64,000 bases of DNA from Azospirillum sp. SYSU D00513 (GCF_017356015.1 NZ_JAFIQV010000015.1:1-64000); one strand, 5' to 3'; positions 26,472 to 36,671 are shown, numbered from the stretch's first letter. Translations and numbers: made by a program. The notes: generated by a model from the sequence alone, not told the origin.

Positions 26472-27383
26472 TCAGGAGGGCTGATCGCTGTCCGGGATGG
26501 ATGCCCAGAAGGCTTCCGCCGCCGGGGTTTGGCGGCGCAGCGGCCGGATCAGCCGGATCTCGACGTCGATCGAATACCGGCCCTGGCCCGGATCGACAAG
26601 CCGGCCGGCCGCGACGTCGTCCTGCGCGAGGGTCCGCGGGAGCCACGCGATGCCGTCCCCCTGGCGCGCCATGGTCAGCAGCGTCGCCGCCAGCTGCGCC
26701 GTCAGCATCTTCTGGAAGGAAAGCCTCGGCCAATTCTTTTCCAAGACGGCGGAAACGATCCGGCCGAGGCCGGATTGCGGCCCATAGGACAGCAGGCGCG
26801 GCGGAGACAGCGGGTCGGCCGGCAGCGGCCATCGCGCCGCGCCGTCCCCGTCGGGGGCGCAAAGCGGCAGCAGCAGGTCGCGCCCGATCACGGCACTCGT
26901 GAACTGGCTGGCCTCCAGGCGCGGCATGGCGTCGCGATGGCAGTGGCACAGCATGAAGTCGGCGTCGCCCCTGGACATGATCTGCTCGCACGCCTCCATG
27001 GTGTCCGAGATGAGGTTGAGGGGGCCGAGCGTCGCGAAGCCGGGATGGCTCCGGATCCAGCCGGGGAAGAAGACGAAGGAGAGCGCGTGCGTGGCGGCGA
27101 TGGAGACCAGGGAGGCCTCCCGGCCCGCGACCTCCAGCGTCTCCTGGCGCAGCCGGTGGATGCTGCGGGTCAGGTCCTCGGCATGGGCGCGCAGGAAGGC
27201 CCCGGCCGGCGTCAGGCTGGTTCCCTGCGGCGACCGCGCGAACAGGCGCGTTCCCATCCACTCCTCGAGGGACTGGATGCGGCGGCTGAAGGCCGGCTGC
27301 GTGACGTTCCGGGTCTCCGCGGCCCGCGCGAAGGTCCCGTGCTCGGCGAGCGCCAGGAAATCCTCCAGCCAGTTCAGGTCCAT
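26472..27383 (-). CDS. LysR-family transcriptional regulator, probable regulator of tarD
   Basis: A 303-residue LysR protein. HTH residues ~1-60 (MDLNWLEDFLALAEHGTFARAAE, then TQPAFSRRIQSLEEWMG) are followed by a substrate-binding domain. The C-terminal part has LLTMARQGDGIAWLPRTL near residue 245, a segment typical of organic-acid LysR regulators. Start at ATG 27383 (MDLNW); the frame is open upstream to 27455 but the extension crosses the divergent promoter. It is transcribed away from tarD with a 100-base shared promoter region, the classic arrangement for a LysR activator of its neighbour. Confidence 0.87.
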   Translation of the reverse strand: MDLNWLEDFLALAEHGTFARAAETRNVTQPAFSRRIQSLEEWMGTRLFARSPQGTSLTPAGAFLRAHAEDLTRSIHRLRQETLEVAGREASLVSIAATHALSFVFFPGWIRSHPGFATLGPLNLISDTMEACEQIMSRGDADFMLCHCHRDAMPRLEASQFTSAVIGRDLLLPLCAPDGDGAARWPLPADPLSPPRLLSYGPQSGLGRIVSAVLEKNWPRLSFQKMLTAQLAATLLTMARQGDGIAWLPRTLAQDDVAAGRLVDPGQGRYSIDVEIRLIRPLRRQTPAAEAFWASIPDSDQPS

Positions 27384-27483
27384 GGGCGATGCCGTTCCTG
27401 CATGTCGATCCTCGGTCTTGGCATTGGGCGGCGGCTGCGAATCCCTGCATTCCAATCACTGACATAGGGCAGGAGGGCAGGTC

Positions 27484-28644
27484 ATGAAAATCGTCGAGAT
27501 CCGGGAGGTCACGGCCCCCATCGCATCGCCGATCGCCAACGCCTACATCGATTTCTCGAAGATGACGCTGTCGCTCGTCGCCGTCGTCACCGACCTGGTC
27601 CGGGATGGCCGCCGGGTCGTGGGCTACGGCTTCAACTCCAACGGACGCTACGGCCAGGGCGGCCTGATCCGCGAGCGGTTCGCGCCCCGCATCCTCGCGG
27701 CGGCCCCCGAATCCCTGCTCGACGACACGGGAGACAATCTCGATCCGGACCGCGTCTGGGCGGCCATGATGAAGAACGAGAAGCCCGGCGGCCATGGGGA
27801 AGGCTCGGTCGCGGTCGGGACCATCGACATGGCCGTCTGGGACGCCGTCGCCAAGATCGCCGGCGAGCCCCTGTTCCGGCTGCTCGCCCGGCGGCACGGC
27901 CGCGAGGCGGACCCGCGGGTCTTCGTCTATGCCGCCGGCGGCTACTATTACCCCGGCAAGGGCCTCGACGGGCTGCGCGCCGAGATGCGCGGCTATCTCG
28001 ACCGCGGCTACACGGTCGTCAAGATGAAGATCGGCAACGGCATCGCCGAGGACGCCCCCCGGATCGAGGCCGTGCTGAAGGAGCTGGACGGCAAGGCCCG
28101 GCTGGCGGTGGACGCGAACGGGCGGCTGTCGCTGGAACAGGCCATCGCCTACGCCAAGATGCTCCGCGACTACCCCCTGTTCTGGTACGAGGAGGCCGGC
28201 GACCCGCTGGACTTCGCGCTCCAGGCGGCGCTGGCCGAGTTCTATCCGGGGCCGATGGCGACCGGCGAAAACCTCTTCAGCCATCAGGACGCCCGCAACC
28301 TGCTGCGCTACGGCGGCATGCGCCCGGACCGCGACTGGCTCCAGTTCGACTGCGCCCTCTCCTACGGGCTCTGCGAGTATCTCCGGACGCTGGAGGTGCT
28401 GAAGGGTGCCGGCTGGTCGCCCAGCCGCTGCATCCCGCACGGCGGCCATCAGATGTCCCTGAACATCGCGGCCGGCCTCGGGCTGGGCGGCAACGAAAGC
28501 TACCCCGACCTCTTCCAGCCCTACGGCGGCTTTCCCGACGGCGTCCGGGTCGAGGACGGCCACATCGTCATGCCGGACCTGCCCGGCATCGGGTTCGAGG
28601 GCAAGTCGGACCTGATCCGGGTGATGCGGGAGCTGGCCGAGTAG
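27484..28644 (+). CDS. tarD: D(-)-tartrate dehydratase (TarD), enolase superfamily
   Basis: Dehydrates D-tartrate to oxaloacetate. The 386-residue protein matches the Bradyrhizobium TarD type throughout: NAYIDFSKMTLSLVAVVTD near residue 20, GYGFNSNGRYGQGGLIRERF near 48, and VVKMKIG near residue 180 carrying the catalytic KxK. It also has DANGR and YEEAGDP metal-ligand segments near 210 and 238, FSHQDARNLLRYGG near 265 and SRCIPHGGHQMSLNIA near 320 with the catalytic His. AGGAGG lies seven bases before the ATG. The close match in many segments makes this an unusually confident functional call for an enolase-superfamily member. Confidence 0.93.
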   Translation: MKIVEIREVTAPIASPIANAYIDFSKMTLSLVAVVTDLVRDGRRVVGYGFNSNGRYGQGGLIRERFAPRILAAAPESLLDDTGDNLDPDRVWAAMMKNEKPGGHGEGSVAVGTIDMAVWDAVAKIAGEPLFRLLARRHGREADPRVFVYAAGGYYYPGKGLDGLRAEMRGYLDRGYTVVKMKIGNGIAEDAPRIEAVLKELDGKARLAVDANGRLSLEQAIAYAKMLRDYPLFWYEEAGDPLDFALQAALAEFYPGPMATGENLFSHQDARNLLRYGGMRPDRDWLQFDCALSYGLCEYLRTLEVLKGAGWSPSRCIPHGGHQMSLNIAAGLGLGGNESYPDLFQPYGGFPDGVRVEDGHIVMPDLPGIGFEGKSDLIRVMRELAE

Positions 28645-28658
28645 GGAGCCGGGCGCCC

Positions 28659-30416
28659 CTACCAGGGCCAGACCAACGGGATCAGCAGGGCGGACAGCAG
28701 GACGACGATCACGTCCAGCCCCAGCCCGACGCGCCAGTAGTCGCCGAAGCGGTAGCCGCCGGGGGACATGACGATGGCGTTGTTGTGGTGGCCGAAGGGG
28801 GTCAGGAAGTCGCAGGAGGCGCCGATGGCGACCGCCATCAGGAAGGGGGTGGGCGAGACGCCGAGCCGGGCGGCGACCTCGATCACGATCGGCGACATCA
28901 CGACGACCGTCGCCGTGTTGTTCAGCACCGGCGTGACGAGCATCGTCGCCACCAGCAGCAGGACGAGCATGACCCGTGGCCCGGCGCCGCCGGCCAGCGC
29001 CACGACCCCCTCGCCCAGCAGATGGGCCGTGCCGGTGTTCTGGAGGGCGTCGCCGAGCGGGATCATGGCGGCCAGAAGGACCAAGACCGACCAGTCGATG
29101 GCCTCGTAGATCTCCGCCGGCCGGATGGCGCGGGCTATCACGAGGCCGAAGACGGCGGCCACGAAGGCGACGGCGGCCGAGACGATGTCGAAGGCGGCGG
29201 CGACGATGGCCGCCGCGAAGAACAGGGCGGTCACGGCGGCGCGGCGGGGCTGGAACTCGATCCGGCGCTCGGCGAGCGGCAGGCAGCCGAGATCGGCCAG
29301 CGCCGCCATGATGACCGGGCGCTCCCCGCCCAGCATCAGCACGTCCCCGGCGGACAGCCGGGCGTCGCTCAGCCGCCCCTCGAAGCGCCGGCCCTGCCGC
29401 GCCGCCGCCAGCAGCGTGACGCCCCAGCGGCGGCGCAGGTCCAGCGACAGGGCGCTGCTGCCCTGGATCAGGGCGTTGGGCATGACGACCGCCTCGACGA
29501 CGGCCGGGCCGGAGTCCGGGCCGGCGTCCGGCCCGTGATGGGCGAGCGGCAGCCCCTCCCCGTCCAGCCGCCGCAAGGTGGCGCCGTCCGTCTCCAGGAT
29601 CAGCAGGTCCCCCGGCGCCAGCGCCTCCTCCCGCAGGCGCCCGAACACCCGCTTGCCGCCGCGCAGGATGCCGTGGACCCGCAGGGGGTGGGCGTCCTCC
29701 AGCGCCGCGACGGTGCGGCCCGCGTGCGGGGAGGCGGCCTCGACGCGCAGCTCGGTCGCGTAGTCGCCGACCTGGAAGGCGTCCTCCGCCGCACCCCCCT
29801 CGCGCCGCGCCGCCGGCAGCAGGCGCCAGCCGGCGAGCGCCAGGTAGGCGACGCCCAGCAGGGCGAGCGGCAGGCCGGTGTAGAGGAAGTCGAACATCAG
29901 GAAGCGCTCGCCGGTCGCGTGCTCCCGGAATCCCGACACCAGCAGGTTCGGCGGCGTGCCGATCAGCGTCACCATGCCGCCCAGCAAGGTCGCGTAGGAC
30001 AGCGGCATCAGCAGGCGCCCGGCCGGCCAGCCGCGCCGCCGCGCCGCCGAAAGGGCGAGCGGCATGGTCAGCGCCAGCGCCCCGACGTTGTTCATGAAGG
30101 CCGACACCGCCGCCCCCACCCCGCACAGCAGGGCGACCTGCGCGCCGTCCCCCTCCGCGCGGTCGATCAGCCGGCCGAACAGGGCGTCCACCACCCCCGT
30201 GCGGGCGAGCGCGCGCGTGATCACGACGACCGCCGCGACCGTCACGACGGCCGGGTGGCCGAATCCGGCGAAGGCCGCCTCGGGTGCCACCGCGCCGGCC
30301 AGGACGCAGGCGAGCAGCCCGCCGACCGCCACCACGTCGTGGCGCCAGCGGTCCAGCATGAAGGCTACGAGCATCGCCGGCAGGATGAGCAGCAGGGCGG
30401 CCTGTCCGAAGCTCAT
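28659..30416 (-). CDS. SLC13-family permease with two RCK_C (TrkA-C) domains
   Basis: A 585-residue membrane transporter. About five N-terminal helices are followed by a soluble insert (residues ~200-375) that reads as two TrkA-C-like domains, then another helical block ending in a Trp-rich C-terminus. GTPPNLLVSGF near residue 135 and FGHHNNAIVMSPGGY near residue 550 are SLC13 hallmark loops. This architecture is common in proteobacterial sulfate or other anion permeases. The upstream Rrf2 gene on the same strand and the nearby cys genes favour sulfate. Neighbouring tarD leaves a dicarboxylate possible. Start at ATG 30416; the upstream open frame overlaps the Rrf2 gene. Confidence 0.83.
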   Translation of the reverse strand: MSFGQAALLLILPAMLVAFMLDRWRHDVVAVGGLLACVLAGAVAPEAAFAGFGHPAVVTVAAVVVITRALARTGVVDALFGRLIDRAEGDGAQVALLCGVGAAVSAFMNNVGALALTMPLALSAARRRGWPAGRLLMPLSYATLLGGMVTLIGTPPNLLVSGFREHATGERFLMFDFLYTGLPLALLGVAYLALAGWRLLPAARREGGAAEDAFQVGDYATELRVEAASPHAGRTVAALEDAHPLRVHGILRGGKRVFGRLREEALAPGDLLILETDGATLRRLDGEGLPLAHHGPDAGPDSGPAVVEAVVMPNALIQGSSALSLDLRRRWGVTLLAAARQGRRFEGRLSDARLSAGDVLMLGGERPVIMAALADLGCLPLAERRIEFQPRRAAVTALFFAAAIVAAAFDIVSAAVAFVAAVFGLVIARAIRPAEIYEAIDWSVLVLLAAMIPLGDALQNTGTAHLLGEGVVALAGGAGPRVMLVLLLVATMLVTPVLNNTATVVVMSPIVIEVAARLGVSPTPFLMAVAIGASCDFLTPFGHHNNAIVMSPGGYRFGDYWRVGLGLDVIVVLLSALLIPLVWPW

Positions 30417-30468
30417 CGTCTCGCCATCCCGGCCGCCTTCATGGAATCGGGGTTCGCGCGGAAGGGAA

Positions 30469-30921
30469 TCAGCCGGCGCGCGCCAGGGGCAGCGCTTCCG
30501 GATCGAGATTCCCGGCGAGCGCGTCGGCGAGGCTCGTGCCCTCCAGAATGTCGATGGTCGCGGCGTGGACACGGGCGAAGACGCGGCGCAGCTCGCACGC
30601 ACTCTCCTCGACGCAGTCGTCGCAGCGCTGGTAGGCCATGCGGCTGAGGCAGGGAAGCATCGCCAGCGGGCCGTCGATGATGCGCACGACCTCCCCGAAG
30701 GAGATGTCCTGGGGCCGCTTCAGCAGGGCGTAGCCGCCGTTCTTCCCGCGCTTGCTCTGCACCAGCCCATGGTGTTTCAGGTCCAGCAGGATCTGCTCCA
30801 GGAAGCGCTTGGGCAGGTTCTTGGCCTCCGCGATGTCGGAGATGAGCAGCGCCTCCCCCTCCTCGGCCGCGGCCAGGACCAGCATCGCGCGCAGCGCGTA
30901 TTTCGCCTTTTGTGACAGCAT
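30469..30921 (-). CDS. Rrf2-family transcriptional regulator with a C-terminal Cys cluster
   Basis: A 150-residue Rrf2 regulator. The winged HTH is at residues ~1-60 (KAKYALRAMLVLAAA, LPKRFLEQILLDLKHHG, VQSKRGKNGGYAL). Beyond it lie PCLSRMAYQRCDDCVEESAC, with Cys at roughly 90, 99, 102 and 109. IscR-type proteins use three Cys to bind an Fe-S cluster, but here the spacing is C-x8-C-x2-C-x6-C, different from IscR. Rrf2 members control cysteine, sulfur or iron-sulfur metabolism, and the surroundings (SLC13, FAD protein, sulfate ABC, ssu) point to sulfur. It is likely autoregulated from the divergent promoter region. Confidence 0.88.
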   Translation of the reverse strand: MLSQKAKYALRAMLVLAAAEEGEALLISDIAEAKNLPKRFLEQILLDLKHHGLVQSKRGKNGGYALLKRPQDISFGEVVRIIDGPLAMLPCLSRMAYQRCDDCVEESACELRRVFARVHAATIDILEGTSLADALAGNLDPEALPLARAG

Positions 30922-30979
30922 CTTCCGCAGCCCGTGACGGCGCCCGCCCCCGACGGCGGGACGAGCGGACCTGACCCGA

Positions 30980-30989
30980 ATAGATAGGG
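30980..30989 (-). promoter_or_regulatory. CCCTATYTAT motif upstream of the Rrf2 gene
   Basis: Reads CCCTATCTAT on the minus strand about 60 bases before the Rrf2 start. It differs at one position from the copy upstream of ssuA (26322-26331). It is a candidate autoregulatory or co-regulatory site. Confidence 0.35.
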
Positions 30990-31039
30990 CTTATCGCAGC
31001 CCCTTGGAAGCGCGTCGGGACAGCCGGCCGATTTTCCTG

Positions 31040-31066
31040 TTGAAATCACGACCACCTTTATCGGGA
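31040..31066 (+). promoter_or_regulatory. Putative promoter/operator of the FAD/NAD(P) gene (TTGAAA + TCACGAC)
   Basis: A good -35 hexamer TTGAAA at 31040-31045 is followed at once by TCACGAC (31046-31052), and about 17 bases further by GGGAATAG as a possible -10. The combination TTGAAA-TCACGAC closely parallels the sbp promoter at 32678, including a shared TATCGGGAA downstream. Confidence 0.5.
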
Positions 31067-31120
31067 ATAGCGTGTTAAAGGACGTGCGATCCGTCTCGCA
31101 ACAGCGGAGGACCCAACGCC

Positions 31121-32602
31121 GTGATGCCTCTCCGATCCAACCGAACCTCCGGGAACCGCCATTACGCCATCGTCGGCGCCGGCTTCACCGGAAGCGTCCT
31201 GGCGGCACAGCTGCTGCGCGGCGCCGAGGTTCCGACCACGGTCACCCTCATCGAGCGCGCGGATGCCGTCGGCGCCGGGCTCGCCTATTCCACGCCGAAC
31301 GGCCGGCACCTGCTGAACGTCCGCGCGGCGAACATGAGCGCCTTCCCGGACGATCCCCACCATTTCCTGCGCTGGCTCTGGGCGCACGACGGCGGGCATG
31401 ACGTCCCGCCGAGCGGCCAGGCCTTCGTGTCGCGCGCCCGTTACGGCGCCTACATCCAGGACGTGCTGGAGGAGGCGCGCGCCAAGGCGCCGCCGCACGC
31501 GGCGCTGAACCTCGTCCGGGGCGAGGCGACCGACATCCTGCCGGGCCGCGACGGCGTGCGGATCCGCATGGGCAACGGGCCGCGGCTCGCCGCCGACGCC
31601 GCCGTTCTCTGCGTCGGGCATTTCCCGCCGTCCCTGCCCCCGGCGGCCACGGAGGAGGTGCTGGCGTCGGGGCGCTTCATCGGCGATCCCTGGAACAGGG
31701 CGGCGATCGACGCCACCGACCGCGACGCGCCGGTCCTCATCCTCGGCACCGGCCTGACCATGGTGGACACGGTGCTGACCCTGCTGGACGAGGGGCATCG
31801 CGGGCCGATCATGGCCGTCTCTCGGCGCGGGCTGCTGCCCCTGGTGCATCGCGAGACGCGCGCCTTCACCTCCTTCCTCTGTCCCGACGTGATGCCGAGC
31901 ACCGCGCTGGACATCCTCATCGCGCTCAAGGCGGACGTCCGGCGGGCGCGGGCCGAGGGGCTGGACTGGCGGTCCGCCTTCGACGCGCTGCGCCCGTACC
32001 ACCACCGGATCTGGCGGCATCTGCCGCCGGAGGAGCGTCAGCGCTTCCTGCGGCACCTCCGCCCCTATTGGAACGTGCACCGCCACCGCCTGGCGCCGGA
32101 GGTGGCGAGCCGGATCGAGGCCGCGCGCTCCATCGGGCAGCTCGAGGTGGGCGCCGGACGGCTGCGGAGCCTGACGCCCACGGCCGGCGGACTGGAGGCG
32201 GTCGTGGCGGAACGCGGGCGGGACCGGGAGTGGCGCCGGACCTTCGGCGCGGTGATCAACGCCTGCGGGCCGGAATGCGACTACCGCCGCATCCGCCATC
32301 CGCTGGTCCGGGCGCTGCTCGACCGCGGCATGGCGAGGCCCGATCCGCTGCGGCTCGGCCTCGACGTGACCGAACAGGGGGCGCTGATCGGCACCGACGG
32401 ACGGGAATCGGAACGGCTTTTCGCGCTTGGTCCCATCGCCAAGGCCCCTTTCTGGGAGATGACCGCCGTCCCGGAACTCCGGTCGCAATGCGCCAGGGCC
32501 GCCGAGCATCTGGCCGGCCTGCCGCAGCCCGAACCCTTGTCCCTGGCCGGCCTCGGCCGCCTTGCGGGCGCGCTCGGATTGGGCCAGGGACGGAGGCGCT
32601 GA
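31121..32602 (+). CDS. FAD/NAD(P)-binding protein (YdhS/NAD_binding_9-like), sulfur-cluster associated
   Basis: A 493-residue flavoprotein-like protein. The N-terminal dinucleotide motif IVGAGFTGSVLAAQLL is near residue 13. The second part has ERADAVGAGLAYST and LLNVRAANMSAF, and a second Gly-rich strand LILGTGLTMVDTVLTLL near residue 208 marks the NAD(P)-binding half. Start may be GTG 31121 or ATG 31124; a GGAGGA lies about ten bases before GTG. It sits between the Rrf2 gene and sbp and shares promoter words with sbp. The reaction is unknown. A role in sulfur-compound oxidation or reduction is inferred from position. Confidence 0.78.
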   Translation: MMPLRSNRTSGNRHYAIVGAGFTGSVLAAQLLRGAEVPTTVTLIERADAVGAGLAYSTPNGRHLLNVRAANMSAFPDDPHHFLRWLWAHDGGHDVPPSGQAFVSRARYGAYIQDVLEEARAKAPPHAALNLVRGEATDILPGRDGVRIRMGNGPRLAADAAVLCVGHFPPSLPPAATEEVLASGRFIGDPWNRAAIDATDRDAPVLILGTGLTMVDTVLTLLDEGHRGPIMAVSRRGLLPLVHRETRAFTSFLCPDVMPSTALDILIALKADVRRARAEGLDWRSAFDALRPYHHRIWRHLPPEERQRFLRHLRPYWNVHRHRLAPEVASRIEAARSIGQLEVGAGRLRSLTPTAGGLEAVVAERGRDREWRRTFGAVINACGPECDYRRIRHPLVRALLDRGMARPDPLRLGLDVTEQGALIGTDGRESERLFALGPIAKAPFWEMTAVPELRSQCARAAEHLAGLPQPEPLSLAGLGRLAGALGLGQGRRR

Positions 32603-32677
32603 GACGATTTTACATCACTTTTCGTGTTTTATATTGCCGTGTTTTCAGGGTTTTACACGCGCATCGCGTTTTCCACC

Positions 32678-32706
32678 TTGAATCACGACTAAGTTTGTAG
32701 ACTATA
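32678..32706 (+). promoter_or_regulatory. Putative sbp promoter with embedded TCACGAC site
   Basis: TTGAAT (32678-32683) and ACTATA (32701-32706) are spaced by 17 bases, a good sigma-70-type promoter. TCACGAC (32683-32689) overlaps the -35 edge as in the FAD/NAD(P) gene promoter. Upstream are two direct CGTGTTTT words at 32623-32630 and 32638-32645 that could bind an activator such as a CysB-type LysR protein. Confidence 0.55.
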
Positions 32707-32751
32707 TCGGGAAACGGCCGCCACGGCGGTCCTCCCCGAAGGAGTTTGCCC

Positions 32752-33765
32752 ATGCACCCGCGCACCCGTTCCCTTTCGGCCTTCCTGCTCGGCACGGCAC
32801 TGGCCTTCGGCGCGCCGGCCGCCCTGGCCGACACGAGCCTGCTGAACGTGTCCTACGATCCGACGCGCGAGCTGTACGCGGACGTCAACAAGGCCTTCGC
32901 GAAGGCCTGGAAGGCGGAATCCGGAGAAACGCTGACCGTGCAGCAGTCGCACGGCGGCTCCGGAAAGCAGGCCCGCTCGGTCATCGACGGGATCGAGGCC
33001 GACATCGTGACCCTGGCGCTGGCCTACGACATCGACGCCATCGCCGAGGCCGGCCGGATGAACAAGGACTGGCAGGCCGAATTCCCGAACAACAGCGCCC
33101 CCTACACCTCGACCATCGTGTTCCTGGTCCGCAAGGGCAACCCCAAGGGGATCAAGGACTGGGAGGATCTGGTGAAGCCGGGGATCAAGGTCGTCACCCC
33201 GAATCCGAAGACCTCCGGCGGCGCGCGCTGGAACTTCCTGGCGGCCTATGGCTACGCCCTGGGCAAGGCCGGAGGCGACGACGCCAAGGCGCGCGACTTC
33301 GTCGGCCGGCTCTTCAGGAACGTGCCCGTGCTGGACACCGGCGCGCGCGGCTCGACCGTCACCTTCGCCCAGCGCGGCATCGGCGACGTGCTGCTCGCCT
33401 GGGAGAACGAGGCCTTCCTGGCCGTGAACGAGATGGGTCCCGACAAGCTGGAGATCGTGGTGCCGTCGGTCAGCATCCTGGCCGAGCCGCCGGTCGCGGT
33501 CGTGGACCAGGTCGTGGACCGGCGCGGCACGCGCAAGGCGGCGGAGGCCTACCTGCGCTACCTCTACACGCCCGAGGGGCAGGAGCTGGCGGCGCAGCAT
33601 TACTACCGCCCCCGCCTGGCCGAGGTCGCGGCGCGCCACGCCAACCGGCTGCCGCAGCTGCCGCTCTTCACCATCGACGAGAAGTTCGGCGGATGGAGCA
33701 AGGCGCAGGCGACCTTCTTCGCCGACGGCGGTGTCTTCGACCAGATCTACACGCCGGGGCGCTGA
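32752..33765 (+). CDS. sbp: Sulfate/thiosulfate ABC transporter substrate-binding protein (Sbp/CysP)
   Basis: Periplasmic sulfate-binding protein of 337 residues. The Sec signal peptide is residues 1-25 ([20 protein letters not shown]). The mature start [41 protein letters not shown] near residue 65, and [21 protein letters not shown] near 148 are the sulfate-ligand segments of Sbp. GGAG lies seven bases before the ATG; the TTG at 32746 is not needed. First gene of sbp-cysT-cysW-cysA with tight spacing. The symbol could equally be cysP; sequence alone does not separate sulfate from thiosulfate preference. Confidence 0.92.
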   Translation: MHPRTRSLSAFLLGTALAFGAPAALADTSLLNVSYDPTRELYADVNKAFAKAWKAESGETLTVQQSHGGSGKQARSVIDGIEADIVTLALAYDIDAIAEAGRMNKDWQAEFPNNSAPYTSTIVFLVRKGNPKGIKDWEDLVKPGIKVVTPNPKTSGGARWNFLAAYGYALGKAGGDDAKARDFVGRLFRNVPVLDTGARGSTVTFAQRGIGDVLLAWENEAFLAVNEMGPDKLEIVVPSVSILAEPPVAVVDQVVDRRGTRKAAEAYLRYLYTPEGQELAAQHYYRPRLAEVAARHANRLPQLPLFTIDEKFGGWSKAQATFFADGGVFDQIYTPGR

Positions 33766-33768
33766 TCC

Positions 33769-34644
33769 ATGGCCGACGCCGCCGCTTCACCCACCGGCTG
33801 GGGCAGGACAGGGGGTGGCGGGTTCCGCAAGCCCAGCGTCCTGCCGGGCTTCGGGATCACGCTGGGCTTCACGCTGGCCTACCTGTCGCTGATCGTCCTG
33901 ATCCCGCTGGCCGCCCTGATCCTCGGCGCGGCCGGGCTGGGCTGGGACGGCTTCTGGGCCGCCGTGCTGAAGCCGCGCGTGCTGGCTTCCCTCCAGGTCA
34001 GCTTCGGCGCGGCCCTGGCGGCGGCGCTCATCAACGCGGTCTTCGGGCTGGCCGTCGCCTGGGTGCTGGTGCGCTACGACTTCCCCGGCCGCCGCGTCGT
34101 GAACGCGGCGGTGGACCTGCCCTTCGCCCTGCCGACGGCGGTGGCCGGCATCGCCCTGACCGAACTCTACGCCCCCAACGGCTGGATCGGCGGGCTGCTG
34201 GAGCCGCTCGGGATCCAAGTCGCCTTCACCCCGCTCGGCATCGTCGTCGCCCTGACCTTCGTCGGACTGCCCTTCGTCGTCCGCACGGTGGAGCCGGTGC
34301 TCCAGGAGCTGGAGGCGGAGCAGGAGGAGGCCGCCGCCATGCTGGGCGCCGGCCGGCTGGCGACGGTCTTCCGGGTGGTGCTGCCGGCGATCCTGCCGGC
34401 CCTGCTGACGGGCTTCGCGCTGGCCTTCGCGCGGGGCGTCGGCGAGTACGGATCGGTCATTTTCATCGCCGGCAACCTGCCGATGGTGTCGGAGATCATG
34501 CCGCTGCTGATCGTCATCCAGCTCGAGCAGTACGACTATGCCGGAGCCACCGCCGTCGCCACGCTGATGCTGGCGGTGTCCTTCGCCCTCCTGCTGCTGA
34601 TCAACCTGCTGCAACACTGGATGAGGGCGCGGCATGACGCTTGA
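33769..34644 (+). CDS. cysT: Sulfate ABC transporter permease CysT (CysU)
   Basis: A 291-residue permease with about six helices. Characteristic CysT wording includes [21 protein letters not shown] near residue 23, [16 protein letters not shown] near 110, the EAA loop [21 protein letters not shown] near 185, and [14 protein letters not shown] near 225. It starts 3 bases after the sbp stop and overlaps cysW by 11 bases, so the subunits are made together. Confidence 0.92.
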   Translation: MADAAASPTGWGRTGGGGFRKPSVLPGFGITLGFTLAYLSLIVLIPLAALILGAAGLGWDGFWAAVLKPRVLASLQVSFGAALAAALINAVFGLAVAWVLVRYDFPGRRVVNAAVDLPFALPTAVAGIALTELYAPNGWIGGLLEPLGIQVAFTPLGIVVALTFVGLPFVVRTVEPVLQELEAEQEEAAAMLGAGRLATVFRVVLPAILPALLTGFALAFARGVGEYGSVIFIAGNLPMVSEIMPLLIVIQLEQYDYAGATAVATLMLAVSFALLLLINLLQHWMRARHDA

Positions 34645-35524
34645 GGCTTCCTTCGGGGCGTCGGCTCCGCCCGCCCCCCCGCCCGCCTATCAGGTCCGCT
34701 CCGAATCCCGTCTCGTGCGGGCGGCGCTGATCGCGGTGGCGCTCGGCTTCCTCGGGCTCTTCCTGGTGCTGCCGCTGGCCGTCGTGCTCACCCGGGCCTT
34801 CGCGTCCGGCGTCTCGGCTTATGCCGCCGCGCTGACGGAGCCGGACGCGCTGGCCGCCATCCGGTTGACGCTGACGGCGGCGGCCATCGCCGTGCCGCTG
34901 AACCTCCTCTTCGGGCTCTGCGCCGCCTGGTGCATCGCCCGGTTCGAGTTCCGCGGCAAGAGCGTGCTGATCACGCTGATCGACCTGCCCTTCTCGGTCT
35001 CGCCGGTCATCGCCGGCATGGTCTACGTGCTGCTGTTCGGGCTGCACGGCTGGCTCGGGCCGTGGCTGCGCTCGCACGACGTCCAGATCATCTTCGCGCT
35101 GCCGGGCATCGTGCTGGCAACGGTCTTCGTCACCTTCCCCTTCGTCGCCCGCGAGCTGATCCCGCTGATGCAGGAGCAGGGCAGCGACGAGGAGGAGGCG
35201 GCCGTGGTGCTCGGCGCCTCGGGCTGGCAGCTCTTCCTGCGGGTGACGCTGCCCAAGATCAAGTGGGGGCTGCTGTACGGCGTCCTGCTCTGCAACGCCC
35301 GCGCGATGGGCGAGTTCGGCGCGGTGTCGGTGGTGTCCGGCCACATCCGGGGCCAGACCAACACGATGCCGCTGCATGTCGAGATCCTCTACAACGAATA
35401 CAACATGGCGGCCGCCTTCGCCGTGGCCTCGCTCCTCGCCGCCCTGGCCCTGGTCACGCTGGTGATCAAGACCCTGCTCGAATGGCGCTACGCCGACGAG
35501 CTGGCGGCGACGCGGCGCCACTGA
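34634..35524 (+). CDS. cysW: Sulfate ABC transporter permease CysW
   Basis: A 296-residue second permease of the heterodimeric channel. [18 protein letters not shown] near residue 37, [20 protein letters not shown] near 117, the coupling loop [22 protein letters not shown] near 190, and [20 protein letters not shown] near 228 are CysW hallmarks. It overlaps the cysT end by 11 bases; cysA begins 23 bases after its stop. Confidence 0.92.
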   Translation: MTLEASFGASAPPAPPPAYQVRSESRLVRAALIAVALGFLGLFLVLPLAVVLTRAFASGVSAYAAALTEPDALAAIRLTLTAAAIAVPLNLLFGLCAAWCIARFEFRGKSVLITLIDLPFSVSPVIAGMVYVLLFGLHGWLGPWLRSHDVQIIFALPGIVLATVFVTFPFVARELIPLMQEQGSDEEEAAVVLGASGWQLFLRVTLPKIKWGLLYGVLLCNARAMGEFGAVSVVSGHIRGQTNTMPLHVEILYNEYNMAAAFAVASLLAALALVTLVIKTLLEWRYADELAATRRH

Positions 35525-35547
35525 ACGGCCGCCGGGAGACCCAGATC

Positions 35548-36663
<1,116 letters not shown>

Positions 36664-36671
36664 TAAGGGTC

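Noticed and set aside
26440..30126. 1228-codon minus-strand open frame across lysR, tarD and the SLC13 gene
   Set aside because: Spans three well-supported genes in other frames and has no recognisable domain.
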